From the NCBI GenBank assembly GCA_015680685.1, contig MNCI01027315.1:174389-222648 (forward strand): a DNA stretch of 48,260 nt, given 5' to 3'. Each line of letters starts with the position of its first letter. Within the stretch, counting starts at the first letter, position 1. The notes under the pieces are model-generated. The model ran no database searches, was not told the origin of the DNA, and was given only the letters and a program-made list of their open reading frames with translations. Both the position numbers and the translations under genes were made by a program. The DNA is from Gnetum montanum. Taxonomy: Eukaryota > Streptophyta > Gnetopsida > Gnetales > Gnetaceae. Of the stretch, positions 43,717-48,260 are shown in pieces.

Positions 43717-43860
43717 ACACATTAAGGTCTTCCCATCGATACTTATCTTTAGCATATGAAAATTATTTTTCCTCAATGTCCTCTTTGTGAAAGTGAANAA
43801 TACCTCCTTTCTAGGATAGGAAAAGGATTAGACCTTGCCCTGATTCAAAAGCACCTAGTT
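43717..43860 (+). mobile_element. LINE zinc-knuckle fragment, plus strand, with an ambiguous base
   Basis: CACATTAAGGTCTTCCCAT...CCTCAATGTCCTCTTTGTGAAAG reads GLPIDTYL and CPLCESE. It matches the reverse complement of 19870-19965, the end of the L1-type zinc-knuckle region. After the single N at 43798 the sequence resumes at the equivalent of 19625-19570, so about 190 bases are skipped relative to that copy. Confidence 0.55.
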
Positions 43861-43959
43861 GGACAAGATGCCTAGAAATGGACATCTAGAATTTGCAAAA
43901 AAATTTAACCAAGGATTAATGATATCATTATTAGTAATCAACATCCTTTATTTACTTCA
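43861..43959. other. Short unassigned segment
   Basis: Lies between two oppositely oriented LINE pieces; no feature recognised. Confidence 0.3.
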
Positions 43960-44870
43960 TTTCTTTAGAAGTGGGTTTACTCACTTATTCTTTATTTTGT
44001 ATGAAAGCTTCATTCTATAGTTATTTTCCAATAACAGAAGATTAATTATGATCTATCTTCATGAATTAGATACCATATTTTCAAAGATAACTATGCCAAT
44101 GCTAACCCTAAGCTCAGATATGAAAGGAGGAGGGTTACTATCAGGTTGGCAGTCGAATGTAAAACCTTGCCAAATCTCATGGATGAGTTTCTTTTTTAGG
44201 TTTTGTAGATGCTAGGGCATTTCCTAGATGCAATGCACAGTAGCCACATGATTAAAGATGATTTGAAGAAACTTCAAATAAACAAAGATATAGCTATTCA
44301 TCAAGGTAAATGATGAAAAAGAACTCATCTAGCTGACCCCATTTTGTTGGGACAAGGCTAGGATGATGACGACAATGATTTTCAAAGATGTTTTTTTTTT
44401 CATAGGGAGAAGCACTTGGAGTGATGGTGAGGTACTTGTTTCTCAAGTTGTAAGATTTAGGTTCGAGCTTGGACACAACCACTTGAAAGATATTAGATTT
44501 TCACTCATTTATCACCCCTCCTAGGACCCCCCTTCGTGGAATGAGCATTAAGGCTTTGGATGATGATCCATTTTTTTCATATTTATTTATTTATTTGTAA
44601 GATTAATTTCCTTTTATTTTGTGGGCTTAAGTTGATAAAATTTTCAGCTTTTGTTGTAATTTTCTTCTTAATTTTGATTGTTGCATTCTTCTTCTTCTTC
44701 TTCTTTTAGAGAGAGTATTATTCTTCTTTGTACAAGAAATATTTTAGTAAGAAGCAAAAACCTATGAGGGTGCTTATAAATGAGGGCAAGGCTTGATCCT
44801 TTTACTATCCTAGAAAGAATGTTTTCCAAAATTGGTTGTAAGGATAAAAACCTAAAAATGCATCCCTATA
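43960..44870 (-). mobile_element. LINE 3' end fragment, minus strand, interrupted
   Basis: 43975-44090 aligns with 19230-19345 (TTTATTTGAAAGCTTC-like, ATAACAGAAGATTAATTATG). 44690-44860 aligns with 19480-19640 (AGAAATATTTTAGTAAGAAG, CTTTTACTATCC). The middle (about 44110-44640) has no counterpart there and may be a separate insertion. It contains TTAGGTTCGAGCTTGG (44456-44471), which resembles a tRNA B box. A (TTC)n microsatellite occupies 44686-44707. Confidence 0.5.
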
Positions 44871-44902
44871 ACTCTTGATTTTGGAATAAGGTTTTTCAAG
44901 AT

Positions 44903-44990
44903 GAGGTGTTAACCTAGTGCTAGGACTTTTACTTTGGAAATTTCAAGTTATGGGTTTGATTTTGATGAGTAATGTTGAGTTACAAACTTT
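44903..44990 (+). repeat. SINE-like tRNA-derived unit, plus-strand copy
   Basis: GAGGTGTTAACCTAGTGCTAGGAC...GTTATGGGTTTGATTTTGATG matches the two minus-strand units at 43150-43380 along its whole length, including the A-box-like and decayed B-box-like segments. Opposite orientation shows it moved independently. Confidence 0.5.
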
Positions 44991-45413
44991 TAATTTGAGT
45001 ATGTGTATTAGGGGTAAATATTATTTAAAAAGAAGTTTTTGGTTCCTCCATTCCCATCCAATGTTTAAAACAAATATTAAATACTAACTTTTAAATATGT
45101 TTCAGGAGATGCTAAATTAAAAGAGGGAGTTCACTTTCAAATAATTAATAAAGAATGAGAATGATTGAAAACACCAATATTAAGGACCATAGAAACCATT
45201 GCTAAATCAAAAAATTCTACCAACAAAAAAATGTTTGATAGATAATATGCCTAGATAGAATCCAATCCTAAATCTTTCAAAACTAGATTAAAATAACTCA
45301 AAAAACTTGAGGAACAAGGTAAATAGCTCAAAATTTGCACAAAAACATGCATTTCAAAAATTTCCTAAGTAATGGATTCATATAAATCATGAGGGAACTC
45401 ATAGAATGACAAA
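44991..45413. other. AT-rich unassigned spacer
   Basis: Nothing recognisable: no LTR edge, no ORF with a motif. It is the host sequence (or older repeat) into which the solo LTR inserted. Confidence 0.35.
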
Positions 45414-46322
45414 GAAGTTGATGAAGTGTCATAAAGTCAATGCGTCAATTGGGCCGCGTATACGTGACCGTGTCAACACGGGCCCATCAACGTAGTGTCC
45501 TTGCATCGACATGGCCCCGTTTACGCAGCCACCTATCCCGGCCTATAAATAAGAGGGCCTTCCATCTCATTTACACACCTTTTGAGTAGTTGTAGCGAAG
45601 CTCTTGCAATTTGTTCCCGCATGAGATAGAATATTTTCCAAGTGCCCACAGCAGGTGTAAGAAAAGATATCGGCTATTTATTCGAGCGTTGATGTATCTG
45701 AGCCCATTGGTGTGAAGGTAATAAAGACGAACTATTCAAGCATTCCTTGCAGCATTTGGACTTAGTTATTTTATGCATTCAATAGTTTAACATGGTTATG
45801 CTTTATTAGTTACTTGTTAATTACTTAAGTTTTTTTATTATAATTTGAATCGCTATTGTTCATTCGTAGTTCGTTAAGGCCATAAGTACGACCATCTCGA
45901 ACGTAACTCAAACACTTGGTAAGCCCAGTGACGCTTAACGTATGGTAACCCAAAAGTGTTAGGAGATGCTCAGAATGTGCTCGGAAGATGGGACAGGATA
46001 CTTATGCTAGGAATAGTTAGAATATAAGCTAGGATAATTATAGATTAGATAATAGTTTATTTCTTACTTTTCATACCTTAATTAGCCGCCAAAAGATAAT
46101 TAAAAAGATATAAAAATCATTAGCCTTAGTCTCACTTAACCATTGTAAACAAAACCTCACAAGTGAGATTAGGATGACAACGACCGTTCTAACCCAAGGT
46201 TTCACTGGTTAGAGTCTGGTGTATGTTAAGTGCTTACAGTCTGTGGATTTCGACCAAGTCGCGCGTGAACACTCGTGATTCATATGGTTGGGTGTAGGGA
46301 TACCTAGCCACTCATCAGAAGT
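45414..46322 (+). repeat. Solo GP LTR (45419-46317) with target duplications GAAGT
   Basis: The LTR starts TGATGAAGTGTC and ends CCACTCATCA. GAAGT flanks it on both sides (45414-45418 and 46318-46322), a perfect 5-base duplication, with no internal sequence attached. U3 carries GTGTCAACACGGGCCCATC and CATCGACATGGCCCCG motifs, then CCTATAAATAAGAGGG, TTTATTCGAGCG and GGTAATAAAGACG. Confidence 0.92.
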
Positions 46323-46361
46323 GGTGAATTAACTTAAAGGATCACTTACTAATTTTAGCGA

Positions 46362-47175
46362 TGATGAGCTGTGATATTGCATTTGCTATATCGGGTCCCC
46401 GATATCAGAGCCTACCATCCAATGTCGGATACCTGATATCGGGACCTATCTCCTTGCCTATAAATAAGAGGTGGGCGCACTTGGTTTGCAATAGATTAGT
46501 TAGTCCCTTAGCCAAACTCTTTCCCTTTCTCCCTCTCAAAGTTATAATTATTTCTACGTGCCCGCAGTAGGAGTCATAAAGTAAATGGATCTTTATTCGA
46601 GCATTGTGTACCTGAGCACACCTTGTGTACGGTAATAAAGACAAATTTTGTGATAAACCTTGTAGCATTCAGAATAGATTAATTAATGTTAATTGTAGTT
46701 ATTTAATGCTTTCATATTTAATTAATGATCTCTCTCACCCTATAACTCTCCTAAGTAAGCACACTTAGTACGATCACTTCAAGCATGCGTGTAACACTTG
46801 GTAACCCATTGACGATTAGCGTTTGGTAATCCCAGTAGTGTTGCACTAGTTCAAGATGTGTACGGCAAGTGAGAACGGATGCTCATGTTAGGATTAGTTA
46901 AATTAGCTTAGTTAATTTAGATTATCTACTTAGTTATCTCTCTCCTCCCCTTGTAGCACTAGGACATAAAAGCACAAAAAGTATAAAAATCATATGCCTC
47001 AAGTTTACTTAACCATATAATCATGACATACAAGTAAGCTTGGGAAGACAACGATTGACTAACCCATCCTTGTTCCACAAAGGCATGTAAGCACTTAGTC
47101 CTTGGAATTTGACCAGATCATGCGTGTACGCTCCTATTCAGATGGTTGAGCATAGGGATACCTCGCCACTCATCA
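46362..47175 (+). repeat. GP6 5' LTR (814 bp)
   Basis: Starts TGATGAGCTGTGATATTGC and ends GCCACTCATCA. U3 has GATATTGC, CCCCGATATCAG and CCTGATATCGGG, then CCTATAAATAAGAGG (about 46457), TTTATTCGAGCATTG and GGTAATAAAGAC (R/U5). It lies only 44 bases after the solo LTR. A primer-binding site follows, so it is a 5' LTR. Confidence 0.88.
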
Positions 47176-47176
47176 T

Positions 47177-47195
47177 TGGCACCATTGCTGGGGAC
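47177..47195 (+). other. Primer-binding site of GP6
   Basis: TGGCACCATTGCTGGGGAC one base after the LTR. It differs from the tRNA-Asp type site (TGGCGCCGTTGCCGGGGA), known from Athila elements, by three transitions, two of them CG to CA. Confidence 0.85.
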
Positions 47196-47317
47196 TTTGT
47201 TGTTTATGTGCTAATCAGAACTTAGGAAATCTTTCAGATCATTGGAATGAACCCTTAGGGTTGGTTAAAGAAAAAATAATAATATATAATAATACATTAC
47301 ACATTAAATTGACAATT

Positions 47318-48260
47318 ATGTTTCCTTCTTCGTATGAAAGTGCTTCACCACCTAGGTCTGATACAGGAAACAATCAGAGATGTAGTACACATGATGTTGA
47401 TCTGCTGGTACCCCAACAGTTTAGTGTGGTATATATTCATCCTAATGAGTATATACCAGACTTCACATTTATCCTCCACCAGGATGAACAACTACATTTT
47501 TGAGACTTAGAAGGTAACATATTTATTACCTTCTGATCACTCAGTCCCAAGCATGCTTCTTCGTGCTCTCACACAAATTGGCATGCAACACTTACATGTG
47601 GAATATGTTGTGCATGAACACAACTCAAGGAAGTATCACCCCATGGAGGCACAACGTCAAAGGGACTTACAATAGGAGAAACATCACAAGCCTGTGAAGG
47701 GTAAGTGGTCCCAGGATGTCCCACACATCTTAAGTGAAAATGAGACCAGTGAACTTGTCTTAGGAGGTTCCCCATGAAATGATGTTCCTCCCATTAACTT
47801 TGGCCAAGGGGTTATGTATTAGAACCTTCATTCAACCATCAATAACCTAGGTACTGATACCAATGGACATAAAAGGTCTAAAAAAGGAACACAACAGCAT
47901 GATAAAGATGGACATTCTGATCACAACTACGCTCGAGGTCATGATCGTCGAAGGGAAGGTAGCAAGCATCGACATGATGATGGTCCACCTTCCTCTTCAC
48001 CTTCATCATCTCCTTCACCCTCTCCTTTACGATATGGATGTAGTCACAAAGAAAAAGACCATGAGGATAAGGGTAGGAAAAATAGGAGTCATAGAAAAAA
48101 TAGTCGAGAAAGGGAACAAGGGCATTCTAGAGAATCACAACATAGAAGAAGGGAGAGTAGGGAACAACATAGGCATCATAGAAGCCATAGACAAGATGAT
48201 CACAATGAACCCCTACTCATCACACGAAGTATGCTAGACATAACTAAGATCATTAGAATC
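47318..48260 (+). pseudogene. Gag N-terminal part of GP6, running off the window
   Basis: The ATG at 47318 opens MFPSSYESASPPRSDTGNNQ, then VVYIHPNEYIPDFTFILHQD up to a TGA at 47501. Further on, in another frame after at least one shift, LRALTQIGMQHLHVEYVVHE and SENETSELVLGGSP can be read. From 47823 an open frame to the window end encodes a highly charged, His/Arg/Ser-rich stretch (HKRSKKGTQQHDKDGHSDHN, later SREREQGHSRESQHRRRESR). The gag core should follow outside the window. The start and the FILHQDEQL segment are shared with GP2 and GP4, which fixes the family. Confidence 0.7.

Noticed and set aside
44456-44471. A tRNA gene suggested by TTAGGTTCGAGC
   Set aside because: Only a B-box-like segment; no cloverleaf stems or acceptor end could be found by eye.
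44294-44482. 62-codon minus-strand ORF
   Set aside because: Short, no motif, and lies within a possible insertion in LINE debris.
47863-48237. The 124-codon ORF starting at 47863
   Set aside because: The neighbouring frame open from 47823 has the His/Arg/Ser-rich composition seen in the other gag copies, so this one is a shadow.

Overview
The window looks like AT-rich nuclear DNA from a plant with a large, repeat-filled genome. It holds no tRNA or rRNA gene and no intact single-copy cellular gene that I can recognise. Almost every part can be assigned to layered retrotransposon remains. The evidence is plant-type LTR ends with primer-binding sites, Ty3/gypsy gag-pol domains, L1-like LINE pieces with a C-terminal zinc-knuckle region, and tRNA-like SINE units. 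Coding remains carry many stops at positions where TGG, CAG or CGA would be expected, which is the transition decay typical of silenced plant repeats. The species cannot be named from the sequence.

The main family (called GP here) has LTRs of about 0.8-1.04 kb that start TGATGA and end CACTCATCA. It has a primer-binding site resembling the tRNA-Asp type, a gag whose first codons recur in four copies, and an aspartic protease. No reverse transcriptase or integrase follows. Instead there is a T-rich spacer, a conserved G-rich block, and in the best copy a long extra reading frame ending in a coiled coil. The copies are:
- GP1 (+, 1-3855, 3' half).
- GP2 (-, 3856 to about 13576, nearly complete).
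- GP3 (-, about 13577-19202, truncated).
- GP4 (-, about 22561-40841, split by another element).
- GP5 (+, fragments at about 22080-22560 and 40842-41729).
- A U3-less LTR at 41730-42494.
- A solo LTR (45419-46317) with perfect 5-base target duplications.
- GP6 (+, 46362 to the window end).

A second, much larger Ty3/gypsy element (25317-39675, +) is inserted in the gag of GP4. It has TGTTGGC...GCCAACA LTR termini, a primer-binding site at 29921 and a polypurine tract at 36691. Its gag-pol order is gag, protease, plant-type RNase H, reverse transcriptase, degenerate gypsy RNase H, integrase. This double RNase H places it near the Tat/Ogre-like group. Gag-pol is broken by stops and at least two frameshifts. 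An uninterrupted 171-codon acidic ORF with its own TATA-like box lies between integrase and the 3' LTR. Both LTRs carry a GC-rich, internally deleted fragment of a cytosolic HSP70 gene with shared defects, so the capture predates this insertion.

The remaining stretches are LINE debris (19203-21426, 42495-42800, 43717-43860, 43960-44870), a SINE-like tRNA-derived unit in three copies (43150-43380 and 44903-44990), and unassigned AT-rich spacers. The regions do not cooperate as a pathway. The layout records nested insertions: GP4 into GP5, then the HSP70-carrying element into GP4; and GP1 into the LTR of GP2.
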